A stretch of 64,000 bases of DNA from JBBKWU01 sp037969035 (GTDB lineage Bacteria > Pseudomonadota > Alphaproteobacteria > Micavibrionales > Micavibrionaceae), in the NCBI GenBank assembly GCA_037969035.1, contig JBBKWU010000021.1, positions 95,929-159,928 on the forward strand, read 5' to 3'. The notes under the pieces are model-generated. The model did no database searches. It was not told where the DNA came from and saw nothing but the letters and a program-made list of their open reading frames with translations. Both the position numbers and the translations under genes were made by a program. Position 1 is the first letter of the stretch. Every line of letters begins with the position of its first letter. Shown piece after piece: positions 42,886-52,542 of the stretch.

Positions 42886-45066
42886 ATGTCTATTGTGCCA
42901 AACAAAGTAGCGGTAAACTGGTCACCATCTATGGGGAATAAAAGACACATATCTGTGAGAAGAGGCGGGAAAAAGCTGAGTATGGGCAAGCGCCTTGCCA
43001 GCCCGACGACACAAATATGGAAAAGCCGTCTTAGCTGGCGTATTGCCCTTTCCGTGTTCTTGACCATTCTCACTGTGCAGGTATCCATACTTGCGCTAAC
43101 AATCAGCGACTTGCAAAATAGCGAATTACTCAAACTAGAAGATGCGGCAAAGCAGACCCTCGCCCCTGCTCTTGATCAAAAAATGTCCAGCATGCTGGAA
43201 TCACCGCTACAGGATGAAATCGCACGACGCCTCATCAATAAAACAAATATTTCTGGTCTTGCTGTCTACTCGTTGGATTACAACCTTCTCGCTGCGTTCG
43301 GAGAACCGGTTATTATCTCGATGAACCAAAATCAAACCATGCAGAGCTACCGCAGTCACGATGGTAATTTTTATGAAATTGTTTTCCGCCCCAGTGATTT
43401 AGGACGCCCCTTTATCATTGTCACCCGCGTTGATTCCGCCGAAGTGAATAAAATAATTTATAACCATGTCGAACAAACCATTTTGATTATGCTTCTCATG
43501 TCAGCGTTTGTGACGACTGTTTTGATGATCGCGCTTGGGCATTGGTTGCTTGAGCCTATCTTATTTATGCGCGATAACCTGATCCGCGCGGCAGAAGATC
43601 CCGAAAACCCGAAACAAATATCATCGCCGTTTGACCCATCAGACGAAATAGGTAGTGCGATTGATCTCGCACAAAAGCTGATTAAGCAAAATGCTGATAA
43701 CATCAAACGCATTAAAAGTGCTGCCGAAGATCAAATTCATAAGCTCGCTTATTACGATACACTGACAACACTACCAAACAGAACGCTGTTCCTGATTACG
43801 CTCAATGAAATGGCGCGCGCAAACGAAGAAGAAGAGCAAAGCCGTTTTGCTGTTGTCGCGCTTGATCTGGATCACTTCAAAGATATCAATGACAGCATGG
43901 GTCATAATATTGGTGACGCTATTTTGCGTGCCGTGGGTAAGCGCCTTCGTGCGTCGCTGCCTGAATCTGCCGTTGTTTCACGTTCGGGCGAGGATGAATT
44001 TGCCATCACGATGGCACTTGGCAAAGATACCGAAGCCCGTGATGTGGCCGCCCGCGTGGCAAGTGTTATCCGTTCCGAGCCATTCAAAGTGTTCAATGAA
44101 AACTTTCAGGTACGCGCCTCAATTGGTGTGGCGACATATCCCGATGATGGCGTTGATCCCGATCAGGTGCTAAAACATGCCGATATTGCCCTAAACCGCG
44201 CCAAAGAAGACGGGCGTGACAATATCAAAGAATATTCCGAAGACTTTGACCGCGCCGTACAGCAGCGCTTCCAGATGCTTCGAGATTTACGCGATGCGAT
44301 GGAGCAAGACCAACTTACACTGTTCTATCAGCCACAGCTTGATTTGCAAAAAGGCACAATTATCGGCGCGGAAGCCCTTATTCGTTGGTTCAAGCCCGAT
44401 AACAGCAAAGAAGGCGGAACATATATTTCACCCGCAGATTTTATCCCGATTGCCGAACAATCTGGTCTTATCGTCCCCATTGGCGAATGGGTTTTAAAAA
44501 CAGCGTGCTTTGCCGCTGCCGAATGGAACGCCGCAGGTCACGATTTCCGCATCGCGGTCAACGTATCAGGCGCACAGTTCTACCAGAGTGATCTGGTTGC
44601 TTTGGTACAAAAGACATTATCTGACAGCGGACTTCCCGCGCATAAGCTAGAATTAGAAGTTACCGAAAGTATCTTCATGGAAGATGTGAACCACGCCATC
44701 CAAACGCTGCAGCATTTTCACTCGATGGGTGTTGAGCTTGCGATTGATGATTTTGGCACAGGGTATTCATCCTTGTCATACTTACGCCAGTTCCCGATTG
44801 ACCGCTTAAAAATTGACCAATCCTTTATCCGTAATGCGCTCAACAACCCCGATGATGCGGCGATTGCCCGCACGATTGTACGCCTTGGGCATTCATTAAA
44901 CTTGAAAGTCATCGCGGAAGGCGTGGAAACCAAAGAACACGAAGAATTCCTTCTCAGTGAAGATTGTGACGAAGTTCAAGGATTCCGTTATTCGCGCCCG
45001 ATTCCGAACGAAGAATTCAAAAAATTTGTTGCAGCTTATAACAATGACCTTGGCAGTTTCGACTAA
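42886..45066 (+). CDS. Membrane c-di-GMP phosphodiesterase with degenerate GGDEF and intact EAL
   Basis: The 726-residue protein has membrane helices at about residues 47-69 and 196-220 flanking a periplasmic sensor region, a HAMP-like stretch, then GGDEF and EAL domains. The GGDEF active site reads GEDEF (residues 368-372), so cyclase activity is doubtful. The EAL domain is complete: EAL at 496-498, ELEVTES, DDFGTGYSSLSYL and the C-terminal EGVETKEH. It should therefore degrade c-di-GMP, perhaps with the GGDEF domain acting as a GTP sensor. It stands between two single-gene units and precedes aroA by 64 bases. Confidence 0.92.
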   Translation: MSIVPNKVAVNWSPSMGNKRHISVRRGGKKLSMGKRLASPTTQIWKSRLSWRIALSVFLTILTVQVSILALTISDLQNSELLKLEDAAKQTLAPALDQKMSSMLESPLQDEIARRLINKTNISGLAVYSLDYNLLAAFGEPVIISMNQNQTMQSYRSHDGNFYEIVFRPSDLGRPFIIVTRVDSAEVNKIIYNHVEQTILIMLLMSAFVTTVLMIALGHWLLEPILFMRDNLIRAAEDPENPKQISSPFDPSDEIGSAIDLAQKLIKQNADNIKRIKSAAEDQIHKLAYYDTLTTLPNRTLFLITLNEMARANEEEEQSRFAVVALDLDHFKDINDSMGHNIGDAILRAVGKRLRASLPESAVVSRSGEDEFAITMALGKDTEARDVAARVASVIRSEPFKVFNENFQVRASIGVATYPDDGVDPDQVLKHADIALNRAKEDGRDNIKEYSEDFDRAVQQRFQMLRDLRDAMEQDQLTLFYQPQLDLQKGTIIGAEALIRWFKPDNSKEGGTYISPADFIPIAEQSGLIVPIGEWVLKTACFAAAEWNAAGHDFRIAVNVSGAQFYQSDLVALVQKTLSDSGLPAHKLELEVTESIFMEDVNHAIQTLQHFHSMGVELAIDDFGTGYSSLSYLRQFPIDRLKIDQSFIRNALNNPDDAAIARTIVRLGHSLNLKVIAEGVETKEHEEFLLSEDCDEVQGFRYSRPIPNEEFKKFVAAYNNDLGSFD

Positions 45067-45130
45067 AGAATAAACCTCCCATAAAAAGAACAATTGCATT
45101 CTGTGCTGCGGCACATTATCACCATGAATT

Positions 45131-46450
45131 ATGAACAAAAATAACCTGACATCATCCCGCACAGATCATTTCAAGGGCAGCGTAAGCGTCCCCGGTGATA
45201 AATCTATTTCCCACCGCGCTATGATGCTCGGCGGCCTCGCCAAAGGTGAGACCATCATTAGCGGTCTTTTAGAAGGCGAAGATGTTCTGTGCACGGCAGA
45301 CGCCATGCACCAAATGGGCGCACGCATGACCAAAGAAGCTGGCCTTTGGCGGGTCATCGGCACAGGTGGTAAATTAAAACAACCGACAAAACCTCTTGAT
45401 ATGGGCAATAGCGGTACATCGACGCGGCTTCTCATGGGTCTTATTGCAGGACATGATATCAAGGTGCAAATGGTGGGTGATGAATCCCTATCCAAGCGTC
45501 CTATGAAGCGTGTTATGAACCCACTATCCGATATGGGCGCGACCTTCCCCGATCACCAAGATCACAAATTACCACTAACCGTGAAAGGCAGCGCGAACCT
45601 GAAAGCCATTGAATATACGCTGCCCGTTGCCTCGGCGCAGGTTAAATCCGCGATCTTGCTCGCAGGGTTAAATGCAAAAGGAACAACAAGCGTCACCGAA
45701 GACCGTATCACCCGCGACCATAGCGAAAGTATGCTGCGCGCTTTCGGTGCAGAGCTTGATATAGAACACAGCGATAACGGAACGACAATCCGCATAGAAG
45801 GCGGGCAAAAATTATGGGGCTGTGCGATCGATGTTCCATCAGACCCAAGCTCAGCAGCCTTCCCTGCCGTTGCCGCAGCAATTATAACGGGTGCCGATAT
45901 CACATTGCCGCATATCGGGGTCAATAAAACGCGCGTGGGCCTTTATGACACATTACGGGAAATGGGCGCAGACATAAGGCTGTCTGGTGAACACATCGCT
46001 GGTGGCGAACCTGTCGCGACCCTTCACATAAGACACAATGAACCGCTAAAAGGTATCACTGTGCCCCCCGAACGCGTGCCATTTATGATTGATGAGTTTC
46101 CTATTTTGGCTGTCGCGGCATCTTGTGCTATCGGCACAACCACAATGACCGGCCTTGCAGAGCTTCGCGTTAAAGAAAGTGATCGTTTGGCCATGATGGC
46201 GCGCGGCCTTGCCGCCTGTGGTGTAGAGCTTGAGGAAGGCGAAGACAGCCTGATTATTCACGGCACAGGCAAACCACCAAAAGGCGGCGCGACAATAAAA
46301 ACCGCCCAAGACCACCGCATCGCGATGAGCTTTTTGGTTTTGGGATGTGTCACAGATGAGCCCATCACCATTGATGATTCCAGCCCGATTAAAACCAGCT
46401 TCCCCAATTTCACAGATTTAATGGAAGAATTAGGCGCGAATTTTTCCTGA
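45131..46450 (+). CDS. aroA: EPSP synthase AroA
   Basis: Joins shikimate-3-phosphate and phosphoenolpyruvate in aromatic amino acid synthesis. The 439-residue protein has the N-terminal GDKSISHRAMMLGGLAKG, MGNSGTSTRLLMG and C-terminal ELRVKESDRLAMMA signatures with DHRIAMSFLVLG. Together with pheA it shows the aromatic pathway at least to phenylalanine is kept. It ends one base before the convergent BFD-like gene. Confidence 0.96.
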   Translation: MNKNNLTSSRTDHFKGSVSVPGDKSISHRAMMLGGLAKGETIISGLLEGEDVLCTADAMHQMGARMTKEAGLWRVIGTGGKLKQPTKPLDMGNSGTSTRLLMGLIAGHDIKVQMVGDESLSKRPMKRVMNPLSDMGATFPDHQDHKLPLTVKGSANLKAIEYTLPVASAQVKSAILLAGLNAKGTTSVTEDRITRDHSESMLRAFGAELDIEHSDNGTTIRIEGGQKLWGCAIDVPSDPSSAAFPAVAAAIITGADITLPHIGVNKTRVGLYDTLREMGADIRLSGEHIAGGEPVATLHIRHNEPLKGITVPPERVPFMIDEFPILAVAASCAIGTTTMTGLAELRVKESDRLAMMARGLAACGVELEEGEDSLIIHGTGKPPKGGATIKTAQDHRIAMSFLVLGCVTDEPITIDDSSPIKTSFPNFTDLMEELGANFS

Positions 46451-46451
46451 T

Positions 46452-46865
46452 CTATTGCTTTTTCGGTGCTTTGATCGCGGAACCGCGCAAATCCGGTATT
46501 CCGTCATTTGCTGCGGTATAATCACGAGATGCAGCAACACCACATAACCCATCAACCTTCGCCTTGCGTCCACCCTGCCGCGTGAGCTTGGGGAAAAGGA
46601 CGTCAACATCATGGGCGTTTTCATTGAAGCGGCTCACAAGCATATGCACCATCGGGTCACAGCCAAAACATTGACGTTCACCAGATCCATAACGATCTAA
46701 ATTTTGGGCATTTTCTCGTCCCGCTTCGTTAATGCCTTCGGTGACGTCATCATATGAAATATCTTGTGCTGGGTGGTCGGCGGCGAATTTGCGGAAAATA
46801 TCCGTAATTTGGCTTTCACTAGCCAATGTACATTGGCATCTTACTGCGCCTGTTCTTTCCGACAT
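46452..46865 (-). CDS. BFD-like [2Fe-2S] protein with an expanded cysteine spacing
   Basis: The 137-residue product has the C-x-C (C10, C12) ... C-x2-C (C66, C69) cysteine order of bacterioferritin-associated ferredoxins, including the QCFGC pair typical of BFD domains. In classical Bfd the two pairs are about 32 residues apart; here they are 53 apart, and a tail of about 65 residues follows. It may bind a [2Fe-2S] cluster and help release iron. A Fur-box-like site lies about 40-60 bases upstream, which fits an iron-responsive role. The start ATG has no strong ribosome-binding site. Confidence 0.7.
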   Translation of the reverse strand: MSERTGAVRCQCTLASESQITDIFRKFAADHPAQDISYDDVTEGINEAGRENAQNLDRYGSGERQCFGCDPMVHMLVSRFNENAHDVDVLFPKLTRQGGRKAKVDGLCGVAASRDYTAANDGIPDLRGSAIKAPKKQ

Positions 46866-46903
46866 GAATCATCACTTTCTTATCTACTTTGCATTTAAAA
46901 ATC

Positions 46904-46922
46904 CTAATTGATAATCATTCTC
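46904..46922 (-). promoter_or_regulatory. Fur-box-like operator
   Basis: The segment contains TTGATAATCATTCTC and matches about 14 of 19 positions of the E. coli Fur consensus. It lies upstream of the BFD-like gene, in the expected promoter region, and also 120 bases before the rightward gene at 47046. Confidence 0.65.
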
Positions 46923-47045
46923 AACACAAGATACTTTTGCAAAAAATTAGTTATTATAAATAGAGAAAGGCGCAATTCTTGACATAACATTTCACCGCCT
47001 GTACTATTTCAATCATAAAATTACAAACAGGGTTTAAAAACAACA

Positions 47046-47816
47046 ATGGCGAAAACACCAGACGATACCAAGCTCTCCCCCGTCTTTTGGGAACAAATGA
47101 TCGGAATGACACCCGATGCCTTACAAACCACCTTGGATGAGGGGCTTAGCAAAGACCCTGTATGGATGATTGATCAAGCCATTTGTGCAGCAAAAAATGT
47201 GCGCCTTTTATCCAAAGAAAGTGACATTCTCTCCGCTTTTTGCCTCGCCAATTATCAAATCGTTGCGCAAAAAGACCTATCCCAGGGCATTTGCGCCGCC
47301 ATAACGGGGCTTGATGCGATTGCCGATAACGAAGCCGCATTGAACAAAGCGGGTGAAGACATTGTGAGCATCTTCGAGAAAATGGTGCGCTTTAATGCGC
47401 CCAAAGCATTGGAAACAGCTGCGGCGACCAAATCATCTCTCGGCAAAGCCCATCCACTTTATGGCGCGCTCACTGAATTTGCGCTGATGCATCTTGATGA
47501 TGAAGATTATGATATGTTTAAACACATTGCCCATAACGCATCAACCATGAGCGAAAAAGGGCGCGAGCAGTTTATTGGACGGCTTGAAGATCTTGCGCAC
47601 GAAGTTGGATACGGCATTACCTATGTCCTACAAGATTTCCTTATCGATTGTTCCGATATGCCCAGTGACCCTGCGGTGACACGCGCCCATGCGCTGTTGC
47701 AGAGTTTTGAGGGCGGTCTGCCGATGAAAGTGCTTTATTCCGCTCAGCCAAAGCCGAAAAAATATGACGTTAAAGGCGACGTAATCACTTTACATCCGCG
47801 CCGTGATCCGCAATAA
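47046..47816 (+). CDS. Hypothetical alpha-helical protein upstream of cmk
   Basis: The 256-residue product is soluble and nearly all helical (LSPVFWEQMIGMTPDALQTTLDEGL; FALMHLDDEDYDMFKHIAHNA), with a basic end (ITLHPRRDPQ). No recognised domain or signal. It precedes cmk by six bases and is probably cotranscribed with it and rpsA. Function unknown. Confidence 0.7.
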   Translation: MAKTPDDTKLSPVFWEQMIGMTPDALQTTLDEGLSKDPVWMIDQAICAAKNVRLLSKESDILSAFCLANYQIVAQKDLSQGICAAITGLDAIADNEAALNKAGEDIVSIFEKMVRFNAPKALETAAATKSSLGKAHPLYGALTEFALMHLDDEDYDMFKHIAHNASTMSEKGREQFIGRLEDLAHEVGYGITYVLQDFLIDCSDMPSDPAVTRAHALLQSFEGGLPMKVLYSAQPKPKKYDVKGDVITLHPRRDPQ

Positions 47817-47822
47817 AAAGCC

Positions 47823-48482
47823 ATGAGCATTGTAATCGCCATTGATGGAACTGCTGCCAGCGGCAAAGGCACTCTCGCACGGAAAATCGCGGCGGAGCTC
47901 AATTGCACCTATCTCGATACGGGCAAGCTCTACCGTTTCATCGGTTATTCTATGATGCGCGCAGGTCACGACCCTGCTGACGAGAACGCCGCCATTGCCA
48001 TGGCCACGCAGCTAAAAGACACGCTAAAGCCTGAAGACCTCGCAAACCCTGCACTTGCCACTGACGAAGCGGGTCAAGCCGCGTCAAAATGTGCGCAGTT
48101 CCAACCTGTGCGTGATGTGCTTCTAGCATTCCAGCGTGAATTTGCCGCTAACCCGCCAAACGGTAAGGATGGTGCTGTTTTAGACGGGCGCGATATCGGT
48201 ACCGTTATTTGCCCCAATGCCGATGTAAAACTCTATATCGATGCAAAAACGACCGTCAGGGCAGAAAGACGCGCAAAAGAGTTGCAATCCAAAGGTTTTT
48301 CCGTTACATATGACGCCGTTCTGGCTGATATGCTCGAGCGTGATAAACGCGATAGTGGTCGCAATGCGGCCCCGATGAAGCCAGCGGATAATGCAAAAAT
48401 TCTAGACACCAGCGATATGAGTATCGATGCCGTTTTAGAAGAAACAATGCGCTATATCCGCGAAACGCTTAATCAGCGCTAA
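47823..48482 (+). CDS. cmk: Cytidylate kinase Cmk
   Basis: Phosphorylates CMP and dCMP. The 219-residue protein has Walker A IDGTAASGKGTLARKIA, the YLDTGKLYRFIGY substrate segment, LDGRDIGTVICP, and the KRDSGRNAAPMKPADNA region typical of the family. The cmk-rpsA order is widely conserved. Confidence 0.95.
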   Translation: MSIVIAIDGTAASGKGTLARKIAAELNCTYLDTGKLYRFIGYSMMRAGHDPADENAAIAMATQLKDTLKPEDLANPALATDEAGQAASKCAQFQPVRDVLLAFQREFAANPPNGKDGAVLDGRDIGTVICPNADVKLYIDAKTTVRAERRAKELQSKGFSVTYDAVLADMLERDKRDSGRNAAPMKPADNAKILDTSDMSIDAVLEETMRYIRETLNQR

Positions 48483-48600
48483 TTATTGCCCTTGTACAGC
48501 ATACAGAACATGAAGACACAAATGAGCTGGGCCCCACAAATTGTGGCTGCCGGAAAACAGTGAGTTTGCTGTCTATCTAAATCTCGAAAGGACTACAATT

Positions 48601-50412
48601 ATGGCACATATAGCCGCAAATTTAAAAGACAAAGACGATTCCAAGGAGTTCGCTGCACTTCTCGGAGAATCACTAGGTGAGCAGCAAAGTTTTGAAGGAA
48701 GCGTTCTAGAAGGTACAATTATCAACATTCTGGACGATTTCGTAATCATCGATGTCGGCCTTAAATCCGAAGGCCGCGTTAATATTCGTGAATTCACATT
48801 GCCGGGTCAAGATCCGGAAATCAAAATTGGTGACACTGTGGAAGTCTATGTTGAAAGCATGGAAAACCGCCACGGCGAAACTGTTTTGTCTCGTGAAAAA
48901 GCCCGCCGCGAAGAGGTATGGGTTGATCTTGAGAAATCATGTGACAAGAGCGAAAAAGTTACAGGCGTTATTTATGGTCGCGTTAAAGGCGGCTTTACTG
49001 TGGATCTCGGAGGTGCAGTTGCATTCCTACCTGGTTCACAAGTTGATATCCGCCCTGTTCGTGACGTTACACCGCTCATGGGCACACCACAACCATTCCA
49101 CATCTTGAAAATGGATCGCGCACGCGGCAACATCGTTGTTTCTCGTCGTGCTGTTCTGGAAGAGTCTCGTGAAGAGGTCAGATCAGAATTGCTTGATACT
49201 CTTAAAGAGGGTCAAGTTGTTTCCGGTATGGTTAAAAACATCACGGACTACGGTGCGTTTATTGACCTTGGTGGTCTTGACGGTCTATTACACGTCACAG
49301 ACATTTCATGGAAACGCGTTAACCACCCGACAGAGGTTCTTACTGTTGGTGAAACCGTTAAAGTTCAAATCATTCGTTACAATGAAGAGAACCAACGTAT
49401 TTCACTTGGTATGAAACAGCTTGAAAGTGACCCATGGGAAGGCATTGCAAAATCCTTCACAATCGGTTCCAAGCATAAAGGTCGCGTTACAAACATTGCC
49501 GACTATGGTGCGTTTGTTGAACTTAACGACGGTATCGAAGGCCTTGTTCACGTTTCTGAAATGTCATGGACGAAGAAAAACCTTCACCCAAGCAAAATCG
49601 TTTCTACTTCTGAAGAAGTCGAAGTGGTTGTGTTGGAAGTTGACGAAGAAAAGCGTCGTATTTCTTTGGGCATGAAACAGTGTCTGGACAATCCTTGGGA
49701 GAAATTCGCAGCAGAACATAAAGCTGGCGATATCTTCGACGGTGAGGTTCGCAATGTGACTGAGTTTGGTTTGTTTGTTTCTCTTGGTGATGAAATTGAC
49801 GGCATGGTTCACCTGTCTGACGTATCATGGGACGATTCATCTGAAGCGGCTCTAAAAGCGTTCAACAAAGGTGACGTTGTTAAGGTCAAGATCCTTGAAA
49901 TGGAACCAGGCAGCGAGCGCGTTGCTTTGGGTATCAAACAACTTAACGATGACCCGTTACAAGGCGCATTGGAAGGTATTTCCAAAAACGCTGTTGTTAC
50001 AGGTACAGTTGTTTCAATCGATGACAACAAAGGTATTGTTGTGAGCGTGAACGATAACGTTTCCGGTTACATCAAGAAAAACGACCTCTCTCGTGAGCGT
50101 TCAGAGCAACGCACAGACCGCTTTGCTGTTGGCGAGAAAGTCGATGCCAAGGTTGTTTCAATCGATAAGAAAAGCCGTAAAGTTGGCCTGTCTATCAAAG
50201 CCCGTGAAATCGACGAAGATAAAGAAGCACTGGAGAACTTCGGTTCAACAGAATCAGGCGCATCTTTGGGCGATATTCTTGGTGCTGCGCTTCAGGGTAA
50301 AGATGGCGACAAGGCTCCTAAGAAAGCCGCCGCCGCCGCCAAAACTGAAGAAAAGCCAAAGAAAAAGGCTGCTGCTAAACCAGCAAAGAAAGCTGCTGCG
50401 AAAGACAAATAG
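48601..50412 (+). CDS. rpsA: 30S ribosomal protein S1
   Basis: Helps recruit and unfold mRNA on the 30S subunit. The 603-residue protein has six S1 (OB-fold) domains; domains 3-5 carry the repeated GxV-x3-TDYGAFI/V-x-L-G-x-DGLLHVTDISW pattern. It ends in a Lys/Ala-rich tail (KKAAAAAKTEEKPKKKAAAKPAKKAAAKDK reduced here to its type), which is common in alphaproteobacteria. The ATG at 48601 is chosen by AAAGGA ten bases upstream over a longer opening at 48541. Codon use is the most biased in the window, as expected for a highly expressed gene. Confidence 0.97.
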   Translation: MAHIAANLKDKDDSKEFAALLGESLGEQQSFEGSVLEGTIINILDDFVIIDVGLKSEGRVNIREFTLPGQDPEIKIGDTVEVYVESMENRHGETVLSREKARREEVWVDLEKSCDKSEKVTGVIYGRVKGGFTVDLGGAVAFLPGSQVDIRPVRDVTPLMGTPQPFHILKMDRARGNIVVSRRAVLEESREEVRSELLDTLKEGQVVSGMVKNITDYGAFIDLGGLDGLLHVTDISWKRVNHPTEVLTVGETVKVQIIRYNEENQRISLGMKQLESDPWEGIAKSFTIGSKHKGRVTNIADYGAFVELNDGIEGLVHVSEMSWTKKNLHPSKIVSTSEEVEVVVLEVDEEKRRISLGMKQCLDNPWEKFAAEHKAGDIFDGEVRNVTEFGLFVSLGDEIDGMVHLSDVSWDDSSEAALKAFNKGDVVKVKILEMEPGSERVALGIKQLNDDPLQGALEGISKNAVVTGTVVSIDDNKGIVVSVNDNVSGYIKKNDLSRERSEQRTDRFAVGEKVDAKVVSIDKKSRKVGLSIKAREIDEDKEALENFGSTESGASLGDILGAALQGKDGDKAPKKAAAAAKTEEKPKKKAAAKPAKKAAAKDK

Positions 50413-50445
50413 TCTCACGCTCAGTCTCTCTAATCATATAAATTC

Positions 50446-50473
50446 AAAAGGCCACCATTGTGTGGCCTTTTTT
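50446..50473 (+). terminator. Terminator of rpsA
   Basis: AAAAGGCCAC and GTGGCCTTTTTT form a GC stem of six pairs extended by A/T pairs, about 35 bases after the rpsA stop. Confidence 0.9.
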
Positions 50474-50741
50474 ATTGGCTTTATTGGTATTGGCTTTATT
50501 GACTTACAAGCGCGCCAACTTGTATCTACAACTCGCAATCGCAAAGACAATATTATTTATTTTCACAAAAAACCCTTTCCAATCAATGACTTTTGCTTGA
50601 CGCGCCCTTCACAATTAGGCAAACTAAATTATATAGATTTTTTAAGAGTAAAAATGGTTTACAAGCCTGCGGCGTATAAGTAACTATCCGCCTAGAGGTT
50701 TGTTTTTTACAAATGATAATAACGGACAAGGAGCGACATTC
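50474..50741. promoter_or_regulatory. rpsA-ihfB intergenic region with candidate ihfB promoter
   Basis: No gene is supported here. TTGACG at 50597-50602 followed 17 bases later by CAAACT (50620-50625) is a modest promoter candidate for ihfB. The rest is AT-rich leader. Confidence 0.4.
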
Positions 50742-51080
50742 ATGACGAAGTCCGAACTAATCCAACGTCTTGCTGAACAAAACCCGCATCTTTATATGCG
50801 CGATGTTGAAAAAATTGTTGATACCATTTTCGATGAAATTACAGACGCATTATCTCGCGGTGATCGCATTGAACTACGCGGCTTTGGCGCATTCTCCGTG
50901 AAAAAACGTGATGCACGCATGGGGCGCAATCCGCGCACAGGCGAAAGCGTTTATGTCGAGGCGAAAAGCCTGCCATTCTTTAAAACAGGTAAGGCACTCC
51001 GTGATCGTTTGAACCCTGACCTTAGCAAGCCTGATTCCGTGTCTGGCTCTGCCAATTCAGACGAGTTTTCTGACTACTAG
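50742..51080 (+). CDS. ihfB: Integration host factor subunit beta IhfB
   Basis: DNA-bending protein that works with IhfA in replication, recombination and sigma-54 transcription, so it connects to RpoN in this window. The 112-residue product has the HU/IHF fold with the arm signature FGAFSVKKRDARMGRNPRTGE. The start at 50742 has AAGGAG well placed. A 17-residue Ser/Asp-rich tail extends beyond the usual end of about 95 residues. Confidence 0.95.
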   Translation: MTKSELIQRLAEQNPHLYMRDVEKIVDTIFDEITDALSRGDRIELRGFGAFSVKKRDARMGRNPRTGESVYVEAKSLPFFKTGKALRDRLNPDLSKPDSVSGSANSDEFSDY

Positions 51081-51114
51081 ACAAACCGCAAAGACTTTCT
51101 AAAAGGTCGTTTTT

Positions 51115-51438
51115 ATGATTTCTTTTTTCAGATGGGCATTGTCTGTCATTATTATGGTGAGCGTGATTTTGTTCACGTTCGCAAATCGTGATCTTGTCAC
51201 CATTACCTACAGCCCGATCCATGACCCGATCGAAGTGTTTTCCTTTGTGCTCGCGCTGGGCGCCCTTGCGCTCGGCTTTGTTCTTGGCGGTTTGATGGTT
51301 TGGCTCAACAGCACGAAAGTCCGTATTGAGCGCCGCCAGCAGAAAAAAGAAATTTCTCGCCTTGAAAAAGAAATCGAAGCATTACAAAATACAGCGGACG
51401 AACAAAATGCATCGCCGTTAATCGAACATCTCAAATAG
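51115..51438 (+). CDS. LapA-domain (DUF1049) membrane protein
   Basis: The 107-residue protein has two membrane helices (about residues 5-25 and 40-65) with the conserved ANRDLVTITYSP between them, and a C-terminal coiled coil (RIERRQQKKEISRLEKEIEALQ). This is the LapA/YciS layout; in E. coli LapA works with LapB in controlling LPS synthesis. It follows ihfB by 34 bases, the standard order in alphaproteobacteria. Confidence 0.88.
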   Translation: MISFFRWALSVIIMVSVILFTFANRDLVTITYSPIHDPIEVFSFVLALGALALGFVLGGLMVWLNSTKVRIERRQQKKEISRLEKEIEALQNTADEQNASPLIEHLK

Positions 51439-51449
51439 GATAATGACCC

Positions 51450-52193
51450 ATGAATGACACAAATATGCACCAAAGCGCTTTGGGGCCTGTAATTTTCTGC
51501 GCCGTTGATACAAATGACCTTGAAAATACAAAGACCATTGCAGGAAAAATTTCAGAAGCAGGATGCGGCATTAAACTCGGCATGGAGTTTTATAATAGCC
51601 ACGGCCCACAAGGTGTGCGTACCATTCGCGAACTATACCCTGACATAGCTGTGTTTCTGGATCTCAAATACCATGATATCCCCAACACCGTTGCTGGTGC
51701 CGTTCGTGCCGCGACATCCCTTGGCGTGACCTATATGAACGTTCATGCCTCAGGTGGCTTCGAGATGATGCGTGGCGCCAAAGAAGCAGCAGATAAGCAA
51801 GCGACAACACTGGGCATAAAAGCGCCCATGGTTCTTGCTGTGACGCTTCTAACCAGTATGGATGAGGACACGCTCAGCGATGTCGGTTACCAAAGCGACA
51901 TCAGCGCGCGCGTGGTTCAAATGGCGCTTCTGTCCCAAAAGGCTGGCATGGCAGGCGTTGTCTGCTCCGCACATGAAATAAAAGCCATTCGCGCAGCGTG
52001 CGGCAAAGATTTCGTTTTGATGGTTCCGGGTATTCGCCCTGCTGGATCAGACATAGGTGACCAGAAGCGCGTTATGACACCCGCGCAAGCCATGACCGAA
52101 GGCGCAACGCATTTAGTCATCGGAAGACCAATCACACAGGCCGATGATCCAGCACAAACAGCACGCGAAATAATCGCGAGCCTAGCCGCCTAA
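51450..52193 (+). CDS. pyrF: Orotidine 5'-phosphate decarboxylase PyrF
   Basis: Last step of UMP synthesis. The 247-residue TIM barrel has the catalytic segment VFLDLKYHDIPNT, a MNVHASGG strand and the phosphate-binding VPGIRPAGSD and VIGRPITQADDP. It begins 11 bases after the lapA-like gene. In many relatives trpF, trpB and trpA follow; here a 350-base gap follows instead. Confidence 0.95.
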   Translation: MNDTNMHQSALGPVIFCAVDTNDLENTKTIAGKISEAGCGIKLGMEFYNSHGPQGVRTIRELYPDIAVFLDLKYHDIPNTVAGAVRAATSLGVTYMNVHASGGFEMMRGAKEAADKQATTLGIKAPMVLAVTLLTSMDEDTLSDVGYQSDISARVVQMALLSQKAGMAGVVCSAHEIKAIRAACGKDFVLMVPGIRPAGSDIGDQKRVMTPAQAMTEGATHLVIGRPITQADDPAQTAREIIASLAA

Positions 52194-52485
52194 ATCATAA
52201 ATTTTAAAGAGGTTCATAACGTCTCATTGGGAAAATTTGACCCGATTCACGTGACTTGTTGTTTTTTTCGTTCTCAACCTCTTTTTCGAATAATGCCAAA
52301 TAATAACAATAAATGACACGCCTCGTATCTAATTTAACATGCTGTTCTATAACGATATATCACATTAACTAATTACGACACATACCGTCTGTGTATAAGT
52401 CGATATTTAGGCACACAGCAACCCCCATGCCTCCCTGTTAATATTTTTATGGTGATCTTGTGTTATGAAAAATTAAAGCGCAGAC
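52194..52485. other. Gene-free gap where trpFBA often lies
   Basis: Together with the accD leader this is a 349-base AT-rich gap without a gene. AAAGAGGTT (52206-52214) and AACCTCTTT (52276-52284) are inverted copies 61 bases apart, the second followed by TTCG, and may fold as a long-loop terminator after pyrF. I found no remnant of trp genes. Confidence 0.5.
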
Positions 52486-52515
52486 TTGACAATTCATAGC
52501 CATATACGGGATGAT
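52486..52515 (+). promoter_or_regulatory. Promoter of accD
   Basis: TTGACA (52486-52491), an 18-base spacer and GATGAT (52510-52515), 28 bases ahead of the accD ATG. It shows that accD-folC is an independent unit and argues against the longer TTG opening at 52486. Confidence 0.6.
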
Positions 52516-52542
52516 CGCAGACTAATTAAATATGGAGCTGAC

